The notes: generated from the sequence alone by a model not told the origin. 64,000 nt of DNA from Metaphire vulgaris (GCA_018105865.1 CM030847.1:14871089-14935088), one strand, 5' to 3'. Shown: positions 45,541-56,945, counted from the stretch's first letter. Translations and numbers: made by a program.

Positions 45541-47201
45541 CTAGGTGTTTACCCGTCAAAAATGACGGGGAGATTGGCTGTTTTACCACCCGATTTTGCG
45601 CAAATGCAATAGCATTTTGCGCAATTAATTGTTCTTAACTCGCCGCCTTTGCCTTCAACCGAGTTAACGCCCATTCGCATGAATTTTCTGAAACTTGAAA
45701 GTCAACGTAAGTATAATGATTTGGCAGTGTCGAACGACATGCAGTGCTTGATTCTCTTGTTTGCTGTGTTGCTTTTGCACGCCAAGCAACAGCCTGCTAC
45801 TCATTCTCACTTGATTGTCGGAAAGCTCGTGAACGCTGGACTTTTTTTGTTTTGCACGGAGGGTTTCAAAGAGGAATAAAAAAGCTAAACAATGGTGCAA
45901 ACCTCATCTTCTTAGCTCTTATATAGCCTGAGATATAGCAAATTCAAAAAATAGGAAACTTTCTCAGAATTCAAAACTTTCGCGAAATTCGCTGATAATA
46001 CTTATGTTCAAACATTGGGGTCATCGAGTTAGAATTGATAGATCTTTACCAAATGTCAACCGATTTTCAAACTGTTTGGTTTATTTTGTTCCTCTGACAT
46101 CCCTTTATAACTTTGCCGCTGACCAAAGTGGGGTTACCGCTGAAAATATTTTGCTAAAGGACTTTAAAAAATTTTTGTGGGGAGGGTGATATTTTAGGCC
46201 GTAAAGTGGACTCTACCCCAATTTTTTTGTTTTGCACGAACGGTTAGAAAGCGGAATTAAAAATCTAAACAATGGTGCAAACCTCATCTTTTTAGCTCCT
46301 ATATAGCCTGAGATATAGCAAATTTAAAACGTTACAGCAATAATTTCTGAAGAACGCTTTTCCAAAAATTAAATTCCCAGTACGGTGACGGCTTCTGAAA
46401 ATTTAATCCCTACTTGAAGGGTTAAATTTTAAAAAATAGGTATTGAGGTTAGGAAGGAGTAAATATATATATATATAATAACGGGGTCAGGGCATTGGGA
46501 GAGGAAGGGAGCTTTGGGAGGAGGAAAGTGGGTTGTACGGGTTTTCGGAGCAGAGTTGTGTAGGTTTGGGAACGGGGTTTGGGGCCGGTGGGGTAGGGCG
46601 GAGCGGTGATGGGTTGTGGCCGGGGCGATTGGGAAAGGGATGGGGAGAGGGAATGAAAAGTTTTGGGAGAAGATGGGGAGAGAGAAGAGGAACGGGGGTT
46701 TGGGGCCTGTTGGGTAGGCCTGGGGCGATTGGGAGAGGGATGGGAAGAGGGAAAAAAAGTTGGGAGAGGGATGGGGAGAGGAAAGGGGAACGGGGGTTTG
46801 GGGCCTGTGGGGTAGGGCGGGACGGGTATGGGTTGGGCCTGGGTGGAGATGTGTTGAGGCGGGACGATTGGGAGAGGGATGGGGAGATGGAAGGGAGTTG
46901 GGAGAGGGATGGGGAGAGGGAAGGGGAACGTGAGGTTGGGGCCTGTGGGTAGGACGGGGCGAAGATTGGTTGGGGCCGGGGCGGGGATTGGTTGGGACCG
47001 GGGCGATTGGAAGAGGGATGAGAAGAGGGAAGGGGCAACGGGGATTTGAGCTGCAATTAAGACGCTTCGTTAAACGCTCCGTTGATTATACAGTTTTGAT
47101 TAAACAATATTTGGTTGTTATGGCAGCAGCGTCTTGCAAAATCTGCCGTGTATCGTGACCGACAGACAGATTCGCCGGACATCGAGAATTATATAATAAG
47201 A
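45541..47201 (-). mobile_element. non-autonomous Helitron inserted in a CR1 LINE
   Basis: Minus orientation: A (47202), then TCTTATTATATAATTCTCG at the 5' end. The 3' end has a perfect 7-bp hairpin CCCGTCA/TGACGGG (45552-45569), seven bases, then CTAG and host T (45540). All Helitron rules are met: no target duplication, A|T site, hairpin near CTRR. The core has a purine/pyrimidine-biased tract (46480-47060). Two ~90-bp direct repeats near 45850 and 46235 share AAACAATGGTGCAAACCTCA. No Rep/helicase. Confidence 0.88.
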
Positions 47202-47640
47202 TACTAGAAAAAGCAAATGTCCAACCACTGAACCCTGAGACTCTCCAGTAATAACTCTTGTTTATTCCGAATGGCCACCCCTTATGCCATCTTCATTTGA
47301 ACCAATTTTGAATCCACCTGAGAATATTCTCCCGTATTCCACAGAACTTCAGTTTGGCAGCCAGTCTTATGTGGGGCACTTTATCAAAAGCTTTGGCAAA
47401 ATCTAGATATATCATATCAAATGCCTTGCTCTCATCTAGCTTATCAAAAACCTCCTCCAGAAAGTCTAACAGGTTGTTCAGGCATGAACGCCCATTTGTA
47501 AATCCATGCTGACTATCTTTAACAAATGTTCCAAAATGTTCTCTCTTAGTATTTTTCCCATAACTTCGCAGATTACAGAAGTTAGGCTCACTGGTCTGTA
47601 ATTGTCTAATTCAATCATTAAGAATATAGTATTGGAAAGA
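47202..47640 (-). mobile_element. CR1-like LINE RT, 5' half (split by Helitron)
   Basis: Minus reading gives NYRPVSLTSVICEVMGKILR, HGFTNGRSCLNNLLDF, then IYLDFAKAFDKVPH (first catalytic Asp) and ENILRWIQNWF. A frameshift or small deletion occurs in the fingers region. Confidence 0.82.
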
Positions 47641-47954
47641 CAGATTGAATTTAGAAGAGGTTTAAAACTTCATAGTTTTTAATTTTAAAGACATAGACGA
47701 TTTATACCGTATGTTATACCTACAGACGGGCTTTTATATGACATTTTAATATGGTTTTCATCGCAGCATTTGCTTGACAGGTAACAGGCATATCCGTCGA
47801 TTGGGTGTCGCCACTGATCTATTGGTCAGATGCCTCATATCAGAGGATCTGCATGCTTGACTACACAGCATATGTTTTTTGGCGTGTGGTTGTTGATACA
47901 AATCTGACATCGCCACAGGATGTCGTTGTTTACCCACAGCAGAGGTGAGTAGGT

Positions 47955-48846
47955 GGTGGCAGGTCATTTAATCCTAGTCTTTTAATCCCAGTCACTTAAT
48001 CCCAGTCACTTAATCCCAGTCACTTAATCCCAAGTCTTTTAATCCTTGTGCAGATAATCCCAAGTCTTTTAATCCCTGTGCAGATAATCCCCAGACACTT
48101 AATCCCTTCAGTCATTCTAGTTTTAATTCATATATGAGGCAGCCAACCCTTGCACTTAATTACAGAAACCCGGTTGACAATCCTATAGATGAAGCATTCT
48201 CCCCTTGCATATAATACCTTGACACATTTGCTTCATCAATACCTTGAATTCATTCTATTTCAAAAGCATACATGAGGCAGTCTACCCTTGCACTTAATGC
48301 CCTCACATAAACAGAAACCCGGTTGACAATCCTATATAAATCAATGAAAACAGTCAGTCAGTAAAGTTTCAAAAGTTAACAAATCGTACTGTTAGAAAAA
48401 TTCCGTTAGAGTTAATAAAAGTAGTAAAGGTAAAACGATACTAGTTCATGATGGATATGAATTCTGGCTAAGAAGAAAGGCGGTAAGTGGAAACATGAAC
48501 TGGAGATGTACGAAACATCAATCACTAAAATGTCCGGCCACATTCATACGTGTAGCTTAAAATATCGATTTTAAGTTCATATCTATTACTTTTTAACTTG
48601 TAACCATGTAACCATGTTTAACTATGTTTTTGTGACACAAACATTTTTGAATTACATCTTTAAATAGGTTTTTGATATCTGTGAGTGTCTGTGTATTATG
48701 TGCTCACCGGGATTAAAAGACTTGAGATTATCTGCACAGGGATTAAAAGACTTGGGATTATCTGCACAAGGATTAAAAGACTTGGGATTAAGTGACTTGG
48801 ATTAAGTGACTGGGATTAAAAGACTAGGATTAAATGACAGGGAACC
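47955..48846. mobile_element. TIR element with TTTAATCC minisatellite ends
   Basis: Flanked by GAGTAGGT on both sides (47947-47954 and 48847-48854). Inverted ends start GGTGGCAGGTCATTTAATCC and run more than 100 bp as units of CAGTCACTTAATCC and AAGTCTTTTAATCC. The core has its own direct repeat (AACCCGGTTGACAATCCTAT twice). No transposase; superfamily unassigned, though 8-bp duplications fit hAT or P-like. Confidence 0.72.
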
Positions 48847-48903
48847 GAGTAGGTCACATATAATACAGAGAAGTAGAGTCCTGTGTAAAAGTGAAATGCC
48901 TAG

Positions 48904-49090
48904 AAGATTATAATAATAATGATGTGATTTAAAGTGGTTTAGGAGGCTAAGTAAGCATGCGTGAAAACCACTGTATTAAATTAACTATCCGTATTCAATA
49001 ACCTAGTTTTCCGAGATAGCATTTGAATCCGTTTAGTGTTTCAACTGTCATTTCCACCTCGTCCAAACTGATCATGGTAGTGTCACTTGA
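48904..49090 (-). mobile_element. CR1-like LINE 3' end
   Basis: Minus reading VETLNGFKCYLGKLGY is the last part of the ORF. It is followed by the conserved 3' stem-loop (48934-48971) and an ATT-rich terminus. Confidence 0.75.
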
Positions 49091-49388
49091 TCATGTTTTC
49101 AACAATTCGGCGGAGAATAGTCGACACTATAATTTAACAGCATTTCACTATGCTTAAATGAAGCATAACTTAATGCATGTATGAGGCTTCTTATATGTGT
49201 AATTGTGTATGGGTATGAGCAATGTAAATTGTGCAGGCCCTTGCATGTGATTTTGATATCGCATTTCGTCCTTGAATAGTCGCCTGCAACATTTTTCTCT
49301 AAGTTAGATTGATCCTATCATTTCCTAAACTGTTAAGATTTCTACTACACCCACACACGTTCTTAATATACGATATGCTCTCTATCTC

Positions 49389-49800
<412 letters not shown>

Positions 49801-49955
49801 CTATCTACAACGCCGGGTTTCCACGACGTTTCCATCCATCCGTACCATCTATCCATCTATCCATCCATCAATCCAACCACCCATCCATGCATCCATCCAT
49901 CCGTACCATATATCCATCCATCCATCCATCCATCCACCCATCCATCCATCCATCC

Positions 49956-50143
49956 GATCAGCTCCAATTTGGGTTTAAGGCAAACTCTAGCTGCAAGCAT
50001 GCTATTCAAATGCTGCGACTTACTGTGACTCATCATTGCCAGTTAGATTCTACGGTTTCTCTCTGTGCTCTAGATATTAATGTGTTTATTAATGAAACGC
50101 AAATTTCCAAGGTGTATAATTTCAATTCTTTTAGATTGGTTTA

Positions 50144-50191
<48 letters not shown>

Positions 50192-51200
50192 TGATTTTAA
50201 GTGGTTTAGGAGGCTAAGTAAGCCTGTGTGAAAACCACTGATGTAACCATCTGCATTCAATAACCTAGTTTATCTAGATAGCCTTTGAATCCGTTCACTG
50301 TTTCAACTGTCACTCCCACCTCGTCCAAACTGTTCCATTTGTCCACAACCCTTGCACTAAAAAAGTTTTTCTTTCTTGGACCAACCCTCTGCTTAGCTTA
50401 GATGGGGTAGTGCTTTATCCACATGCTTTGTAATTCACGCAGGGGTTCGACAAGGAGGTTTGCTGTCGCCTGCCTTGTTTGCTGTGTATATAGATGAATT
50501 GATTGACAGTTGATATTGGATGTAAAATTAAAGGATTGTATGTTGGTTGTTTAGACTATGCAGATGATATTGTACTGTTAAATCACTCAGTTATTGCTCT
50601 ACAGAAGATGTTAGACATTTGTAGCAGATATGCTGATGATTTTGATGTGCTATTTAATGCCACAAAATCTATGGCCATGAGGATTGGGCAGAGATGGAAT
50701 GTGGGATGCTCCCCTCTTAAGATTAATGGCTGTATATTGAACTTTGTCACTTCAATTAAGTATCTAGGGGTTAACATAATTGCTGCAAAGAAATTTCAGT
50801 GTACATATGAGCATATGAACTCAAATATTTTCGGGCATTTAATAGTATTTATTACAGATCGAAAGCATCAAACTCTGAGCTGGTGACTGTCGAGTTATTT
50901 AAGTCGTTTTGTCTACCAATTCTTATGTATGCTGTTGAAGTAACTGCACCTAATAAAACTAGCATGGATTTGCTGAACAACTGTATTAATAAGTGCTTAT
51001 ACAAGATTGTTGGCGTTAGTACTAGGCAAAATATCACTGTGATACGAACTATTTTTAAAATTGATCAGGTTGAAGTGATTGTTAGTAATCGGTATGCTAA
51101 ATTTCTGGATAGTTTGTATGGTCAGTCTGTGTTTGAGAATATTAGAGACATTGAATATGTGTGCAATTTTTGCAAAACATGTAAGCCATTCGACTAAGTA
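49956..51200 (+). mobile_element. CR1/Jockey-like LINE RT, interrupted
   Basis: [17 protein letters not shown] (49965-50015) begins the RT. A CR1 tail is inserted at 50142-50420, after which GVRQGGLLSPALFAVYIDEL, then CLDYADDIVLL (catalytic YADD) and NATKSMAMRIG follow. A later frame gives VELFKSFCLPILMYAVEV and CLYKIVGVSTRQN. Frameshifts occur near 50505 and 50880. The 3' end carries AATAAAGATATATATTAAGA by 51365. Confidence 0.82.
50142..50420 (-). mobile_element. CR1-like LINE 3' end inserted in another LINE
   Basis: Minus reading FFSARVVDKWNSLDEVGVTV then NGFKGYLDKLGY and a stop is the CR1 C-terminus. Then come the 3' stem-loop (50201-50238) and an (ATT)n tail (50142-50190), as expected of a 5'-truncated insertion. 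Confidence 0.85.
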
Positions 51201-51739
51201 AAGTTCTGTCTTTTCCTTAGGTCTAAGTTGTCTCTTTGCATCTTTGCATTGTGTTGTATTAGTCTTCTTGCTTATCTCTTTTGTTTTCTTTTTGGTTTGA
51301 TTTTGTGTTGGTAATTAATTGTCTTTTTTTAGCTGCAGTTGATGCGAAATAAAGATATATATTAAGACATTCGTTTGTATCTTGAATAAAAGTAACTTTC
51401 TTATAGTCACCCGAGATCGATTATTCACTTAGAAGAAAGAACATAACAATTATAATCGTTCTTAGAGATGTTATTCTCTTAACGCTGCTGTTCCTATTCT
51501 GACTACACATGAGTACTATCAGTGCAATGGACACAATATTAGAATGAATCAGCACGCATACTGATTCATTAGGTCTATAATGAGGTTTAAGCGTTAGTAC
51601 TATCCGTAAAATGCGTTTAAGTGTCTACAACATGCTACATGCTCAGTAATTGCTATGAAATGAAATACATTATATGTTTTTCAAACAGGGTGTAGGTTCT
51701 AGAGTCTAGACTTGCTGCGTCGCAGGCGCTCTCAAAATG
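51201..51739. other. no gene seen
   Basis: AT-rich remainder of the LINE tail, then unique sequence. Confidence 0.4.
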
Positions 51740-52030
51740 TTGCTCCGTGGATTTCGCTGCACTCAGGTTCAGGTTCACATTGGCAGCCACGGATTTTCAA
51801 TCTGTTAAGAGTTTTACATTCTCTTATTTGTTAACATCAACGATTGACACCTCTGATGACTTTAATATAGCCAGAATACTTACTTCAATATCTACCCTCC
51901 GTCTTCTGACCTCCAACCAATATTTTATCCATCGAAGAACTGCTACTTCACATATTTCCAAATTTTCCGGCAATCTAGATTGAGCTACTTTGTCCAATGC
52001 TTTAGCAAACTCTAATTATAGGTCTATTAA
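51740..52030 (-). mobile_element. CR1-like RT fragment
   Basis: Minus reading LEFAKALDKVAQSRLPENLE and VLRWIKYWLEVRRRRVDIE corresponds to the RT segment after the first catalytic Asp, itself altered (Ala-Leu where Ala-Phe-Asp is usual). Confidence 0.7.
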
Positions 52031-52115
52031 ATAAATTGCTTTAAATTAGATAGAATGAAACTGTTTTGATTTTAACTTTTCATTTTATCCCACCAATGCA
52101 ATTTTTCCATTTTAG

Positions 52116-52374
52116 CTTTTTGTTTTGGAGCGACTTAGGCGGTAAATCAGTGATCGAAAGATATAATTTGGCAACGGATGACAGAAAAATTCTTCTTTGG
52201 AGTCCAACTTTACAAAGACCAACAAAATTGGTCGTTGATTTTGCCAGTCAGCGTCTGTTCTGGTTAGACGCTTCCGCTGCTACGATTGGTTCCATGAATT
52301 TCGATGGAACCAGTATTTCTTCGTGGCCTCCTTCATCGACATTTTCATCAATTTCGTCGTTTGCTTTATTTCAG
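52116..52374 (+). CDS. LRP-like receptor exon, YWTD propeller blades
   Basis: Acceptor TTTTCCATTTTAG, then FWSDLGGKSVIERYNLATDD, RPTKLVVDFASQRLFWLDAS and TIGSMNFDGTS. FWSD...IER.NL and LVVDF..QRLFWLD are two LDL-receptor class B (YWTD) blades, as in LRP and LDLR extracellular propellers. Donor CAG followed by GTTCGT; phases 2 in and 0 out. The next exon at 52902 starts in phase 0. The gene would encode a type I endocytic or signalling receptor. Only a fraction is visible, so paralogue assignment is not possible. Confidence 0.78.
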
Positions 52375-52901
52375 GTTCGTGGATGAGCATAACATAACTC
52401 ATAGGAAAGTTGAACTATATACAGTTCAATCATCCACTAGGTCCTTAAAATATTATGAAATGCTATTGCTAATAAGTTATAGCTGCCAGTAGGGTACATA
52501 TAGGAGGGGCCAGTGCGGCGGTAGCCCCGGGCGTCGAGCAGATGGGGCGCTAAAATTGGGTCGGCGCTCTTCTTTTGTTCGTCAACCACGTTTTTTATCG
52601 ACTTGGTTCTGGGCGCCGACCACTCTTTGCACGCCACTGCTAACTGCGTTGGCTTCGGTACAGATAGGCTAATAGAGTCATTACAAAGAGTTTTTGAAAG
52701 TGTATCACGCATTGTATAATTAGTCGACGCGAGAATTAAAGATTGAAAAAAAGTAGAAACCAAAGGAAAAGTATCAACACATGTCTTTTATTGGATTGGC
52801 CTATTAGTCTTCTGTATTGTATATAATTTCGTACCAGAAGGCTTTCTGAAGAGATTTTAACCGAATCGGAGTTATGATATTGTGAAAACAATGACTTGTA
52901 G

Positions 52902-53046
52902 AACTACATTTTCCTTGGAAGGAACGATGCGAATGTCATTTATATCTACGATCGAAATCAAACGTATCAAGCGAATATAACACAAGATGGAAAGGGCATC
53001 CTTGAAATGACGGTATATAGTCAAGAGCGAAATCCATCCGTTAGCA
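52902..53046 (+). CDS. LRP-like receptor exon, last propeller blade
   Basis: Acceptor CTTGTAG, then NYIFLGRNDANVIYIYDRNQ, GKGILEMTVYSQERNPSVS, and donor GTAAGT. The pattern (blade strand, then VYSQERNP) matches the end of an LRP propeller, which normally leads into an EGF module. Phase 0 in, phase 1 out, consistent with both neighbours. The intron before it (52375-52901) contains a weak MITE-like pair CAGTGCGGCGG/ACGCCACTG at 52510-52639. Confidence 0.75.
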
Positions 53047-53134
53047 GTAAGTGAATTTAAGAAATTTAAAGTTGATTTGTTCACAAAACACATATATAGC
53101 TCTTGGGTCAAGCCAAGTCAGTGCTCCATCGTCG

Positions 53135-54547
53135 CTAGGCAACGGTTAATTGGCTACAGGAATGGGTCAGTGTTCTCCATCGCCACCTATCTTGCGCAGT
53201 GCATTGTAGACGGTCACCAGCAAGGCCAGTCCACGTCGTGATGTTGTCAATCCAGCATATCTTTGGTCGTCTTCGGCTTCTGTTTTCTTCCGCAAGTCCT
53301 GTGACCACACTGCTCTCGATGGTATCTTGTGGTTGTCTTATCACGTGTCCAAAGTAACTCAGTTCCTTGTTTTTACGTGATACGTAGTTCTTTTTTTCTG
53401 TTTTGACCATGTTGTAAAATTGCTCATTTGTTAGTAATATTGTCCATGGTACATGTAGCAGTTTTCTTATGCACTTGTACTCAAAGGAATGTATGCGTTT
53501 TCCTTCTTTTCTCAATGTCCAGGATTCGCATCCATATGTTGCCACTGGCCATACCAAGGTCTTCATCAGGCGCAGTTTTGTGGTAGTGCTTATTGATTTG
53601 TTTTCCCATAGTTTTCTTAGCCTGATAATTACTGTTGTTCCTGTGGCTATAGTCTCTTTTCACTTCCATTTTGCGTTCTGCATTGTTTATTTGACATTAC
53701 AGGTATATGAAGCATTCTACCTGTTCTAGTGTTACGCTTTCCACCTTGATTTCTGTTATTGGTGTTAGTCATTATTTTTGTTGTTTTTTTGCAATATTTA
53801 TCGCCATAGGTCTATTGTATTCTTTTGCTCGCAGTCTGCCGAGTTCTTAGACAAAAAAATGGCTTAAATTAAATTTGCAATTAATTTTGACTTCACTCTC
53901 CGCAGAATTCTCGAATTGGCTTCTAACGCCTCAGAATCTGTTCGTCTAGCTTGCTTAAAGCGTTTGGTCCATCAATATCTGACGTCAGTCATCTGTGCAC
54001 CATCAAATATCAAGAATGTTATTAGCATCGCTTTCAACAGAGACGTCATTTCACCGTTTTTCAGGGGGAAGGCAAAACACTTTCAGCCTGACAAGTTACA
54101 AGTTTGCGAAAAAGTTGACGACCTTTTTTTGCTTGTCAGTCATTTTCACGGTTAGTTACTTCAGATTACTCGATATCAAGCACTCCTTTAGGGCATATAA
54201 AAAACAAAATAACACAAACATTGGCGAAAAAATTTTTTCCCCTAAAAATCAGGGGGCAAATGCCCCCCTGCCCCCCAAATGACGTCCCTGGCTTTGAACA
54301 ACCATTTCGCCATTTTTAGACGCTAATATATAGCTTGCTTAACCACCGACTCACAGCTGATCATGTTTGACCAAGCTTTTGTAAATTCTTTGAAACATAG
54401 GGACACTGGTTGGTTTGCTTCTCTTGTCTTTTCAAAAATAATTCCAAGATTTGTGACTCGCTCTCGTGATCTTCCATTTGCAATAGAAACAGTCCTATTC
54501 ACGGGATATTTCTTCTCAGACCTTTTCTGCGCCCTTCCGAAGATCAC
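53135..54547 (-). mobile_element. RTE-like LINE, decayed, interrupted by hAT
   Basis: Minus strand. 54547-54360 reads NLGIIFEKTREANQPVSLCF (RT motif A approach). 53566-53135 reads MKTLVWPVATYGCESWTLRK, IHSFEYKCIRKLLHVPWT, YFGHVIRQPQ and RRRPKICWIDNITTW, the RTE C-terminus. Frameshifts near 53570. Lies in the LRP-like intron 53047-54998. Confidence 0.75.
54038..54290. mobile_element. hAT-type MITE, CAGRGACGTCATTT family
   Basis: Ends CAGAGACGTCATTT and AAATGACGTCCCTG. Flanks GCTTTCAA (54030-54037) and GCTTTGAA (54291-54298) agree at 7 of 8. Interior contains GACCTTTTTTTGCTTGTCAG. Confidence 0.8.
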
Positions 54548-54689
54548 TCGGAGGAGAATAGTGCGTGCGTCCTCAGGGGCGCAAACCTGGCTAGAAAAAC
54601 GGCCATGTCTCAGCAGAAAACACTTTGGCTTGTCAGACTTTTCAAGACGCTAAAGAAAGTTTAAGAAACACAAAATCTGGTGATGACCT

Positions 54690-54856
54690 TTTTTACTCGT
54701 CGGACTTTTTATGATGACGTTAAAGATGTAATATATATATATATATATATATATTACTTTTTTACTCGTCGGACTTTTTAAGATAACGTTAAAGATGTTA
54801 TATATATATATATTACTTTTTTACTCGTCGGACTTTTTAAGATGACGTTAAAGATG

Positions 54857-54925
<69 letters not shown>

Positions 54926-54930
54926 AGATA
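54690..54930. repeat. three tandem ~55-bp units plus (TA)n and (GA)n
   Basis: Unit TTTTACTCGTCGGACTTTTT, then GATGACGTTAAAGATGTAAT and a TA run, three times, ending in (TA)n and (GA)n (54893-54924). The unit itself includes the reversed GACAAGCAAAAA-type motif. Confidence 0.8.
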
Positions 54931-54998
54931 ACAGCGAAGATTTATTTCAGAATTTATCAACTTTCATTGTAATTATTCTCGTGTCAAATATTCTGTAG

Positions 54999-55121
54999 GT
55001 CCCTGCACCACAGAAAAGGGAGGTTGCGCTCAGTTGTGTATAACAGTCAATTCAACACAGAAGCGATGTATGTGTGGAATGGGATTCCTTCTGGCGTCAA
55101 ATGGAGTCGACTGCATTACTA
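54999..55121 (+). CDS. LRP-like receptor exon, EGF module
   Basis: Acceptor ATATTCTGTAG. With the phase-1 base from 53046 the split codon is AGT, then PCTTEKGGCAQLCITV, RCMCGMGFLLASNGVDC. The six cysteines follow the EGF pattern (PC..GGC..LC....C.C..GF.L...G.DC), as placed after propellers in LRP/LDLR proteins. The donor GTAGGT leaves phase 1, so the module exon is symmetric. No later exon is found before 57 kb. Confidence 0.8.
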
Positions 55122-55506
55122 GTAGGTATACAGCTAAACTATCTATTCGTCAACTCAAAGTCCCCTCGGGGACCCATCGAGACCAGCACATTGCCGAACC
55201 ATGGACTACTAAATGATCAGTGGACCTTATGGGGCTGGGCCACTAGAGCTCATTGAACGCGCGGCTGTGCTTGAACAAAGCACACGCGCATTCGCAACCC
55301 TGAATAATTTTCCCTACAAGCAGAAATGAGGCCACGCCTACATATCGTTGATGTAGCGCACGTAAAAAAGGGCTGACGAGGATTTCGCCGTTTTATGTGG
55401 AATGATGTTTTTTGGCTGTACTTACATCAGTACATGCATTATCCACTGAAAAAAGAAAAGACAGCGGGTATGGGTAAGACCACGGGTAAGGTGCAGGGAG
55501 TTGCAC
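55122..55506. other. no gene seen
   Basis: Probably intron of the LRP-like gene; short unsupported frames only. Confidence 0.4.
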
Positions 55507-55659
55507 GGTGCGTACCATACCATTTTCAAGGAACTTATAGCGACAGACCAACAGTCGTTTCACAATTTTGTGAGGATGGATTTTGCTGCCTTTGAAGATT
55601 TGTTATCTACTATTGAACATGACATCGCAAAAGAAGACACCAGAATGCGTCGAAGTATA
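55507..55659 (+). pseudogene. Harbinger (HARBI1-like) transposase fragment
   Basis: Reads AYHTIFKELIATDQQSFHNF, VRMDFAAFEDLLSTIEHDIA, KEDTRMRRSI. The FHNFVRM, F..LL and KEDTRMR segments are the N-terminal signature of PIF/Harbinger nucleases (HARBI1 relatives). It ends at a stop where the LINE 3' end begins (55663), so it is truncated before the catalytic DDE region. Confidence 0.72.
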
Positions 55660-55662
55660 TAA

Positions 55663-56290
55663 CCAAGGGAAAGACTTTGTATGACCATAATGCTGGTTTT
55701 TTATTTATATAGCGCTTTGGAAGTAGTAGGCTACAGTGGTAGCTGCTTATTCTTAAGCGCCCAATAATCCTTCTTGAAATAGCTATAGGAAAGGTGGGTT
55801 GTCGGCCGGGCAAATATCAGTGTATCCATGAGGCAGCGGGTCAGGTAGTTATTGCTATGGCGGAAATGACTTTTGGAATAGGAAGGTTTTAAGTTTAGAC
55901 ATAAAGGCTTGAGAAGTTAGTGAAGGAATTAAAGGAAATGAGGATTCGGAGCCTGTTGTTTGACCATGTTGCAGCCATCAGAGGGAAGCTGGAATGTTCT
56001 GGTGAGGCTTATGAGAAAGCGCGGTTGCAGATTATGAATGATGACTTGTTTAACGTGCGCCAAAGTGTGAGATGAGATGACGATCGTGTAGGTCCAGGAG
56101 GCTGAGGCGTTAAGAGTTTACGAAGGTAAACCGGTTTTGATGAATGAAGTGAACTGCGTGTAATCATTATTATCTTGTACTGGATGCGTTCGGATATTTT
56201 AAGCCAGTGAAGTGACTTCAGTATTGGTGAAATATGAGTCTTCCGGTGGCGCCGTTTCCGGCGGCCAAGCATGCTCCTGTGCATGCCTCG
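55663..56290 (-). mobile_element. L2/CR1-like LINE, C-terminus and 3' tail
   Basis: Minus frame from 56284: THISPILKSLHWLKISERIQ, KPVYLRKLLTP, TRSSSHLTLW, SFIICNRAFS. The 3' tail contains AAAGCGCTATATAAATAA near 55712. A frameshift separates ORF end and tail. Confidence 0.75.
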
Positions 56291-56945
56291 GAAAAGCGTC
56301 GTTCTGGGCGGTTCGACGATATTTTGCGCTCGTTAGCGCAAAATGTGCGAGTAGTGACCCTCCCGTCATTTTCGGAAGGTCCTCTGCGCTTTTCTCGGGT
56401 GGATTAGGACGGTTTTAGTCGCTGATTCGTCGCCTGTCTGGTCCGCCATCTTGTTTTGCGATTTTTCTATCAACGCGGCCTGGCAGAACTGCAGACTAGA
56501 TACCGTGCGGGAATGCTGCGACATTCGTTCTAATTGTAACCTGGAATTCCATCCAAAGTCGGATTCACCTTGCTCGGCGACGGTCTACTCACGGGAGTCC
56601 GCATCTCAGAAATTCTCCGTGTGGCTCGCCTCGCGGACAGTTCTTACAGCATCTGCGGAATTTTCATCATCTTATCCCGTGTTTTTGTTCCTTTGACGTG
56701 CCTGGTGCGGACGGTTCTACAGCGGAAGGCTCCTTTCTACGGGATTCGCTACCGTGGGCGTTTGGGCGGCGATTTCCGTCGTTTCCATCAGGGCTGACTT
56801 TACGCTGTCTCTATTATCCGACGTTCGCCATCGGCATGCCAAAGTATGTCACAGCGCCTTTGACTTCGACCTTCATCGTGCATACGGCGCTATAGAAGTC
56901 GTCAAGAAGATAAAGATAAAGAAAAAGAAATATGGCTGAACTTGT
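56291..56945. other. GC-rich repeat with LINE-like A-rich end
   Basis: Ends GGCGCTATAGAAGTCGTCAA then AAGATAAAGATAAAGAAAAA, like the 3' terminus of a plus-strand retroelement. The body has no recognisable domain. Confidence 0.4.

Noticed and set aside
46487..47056. 189-residue Pro/Ser-rich minus frame
   Set aside because: Low-complexity core of the Helitron at 45541-47201; it parallels the core at 37.2 kb without a conserved protein.
47960..48840. CRISPR-like array (regular TTTAATCC units)
   Set aside because: Units are contiguous minisatellite repeats in inverted orientation at both ends of an element in animal DNA, with no spacers or cas genes.
52510..52639. hAT MITE in the LRP-like intron
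   Set aside because: Ends CAGTGCGGCGG and ACGCCACTG are only partly inverted and the flanking octamers differ; mentioned only as a weak trace.
54363..54653. Plus-strand 96-residue frame
   Set aside because: It is antisense to an RTE reverse-transcriptase fragment on the minus strand.
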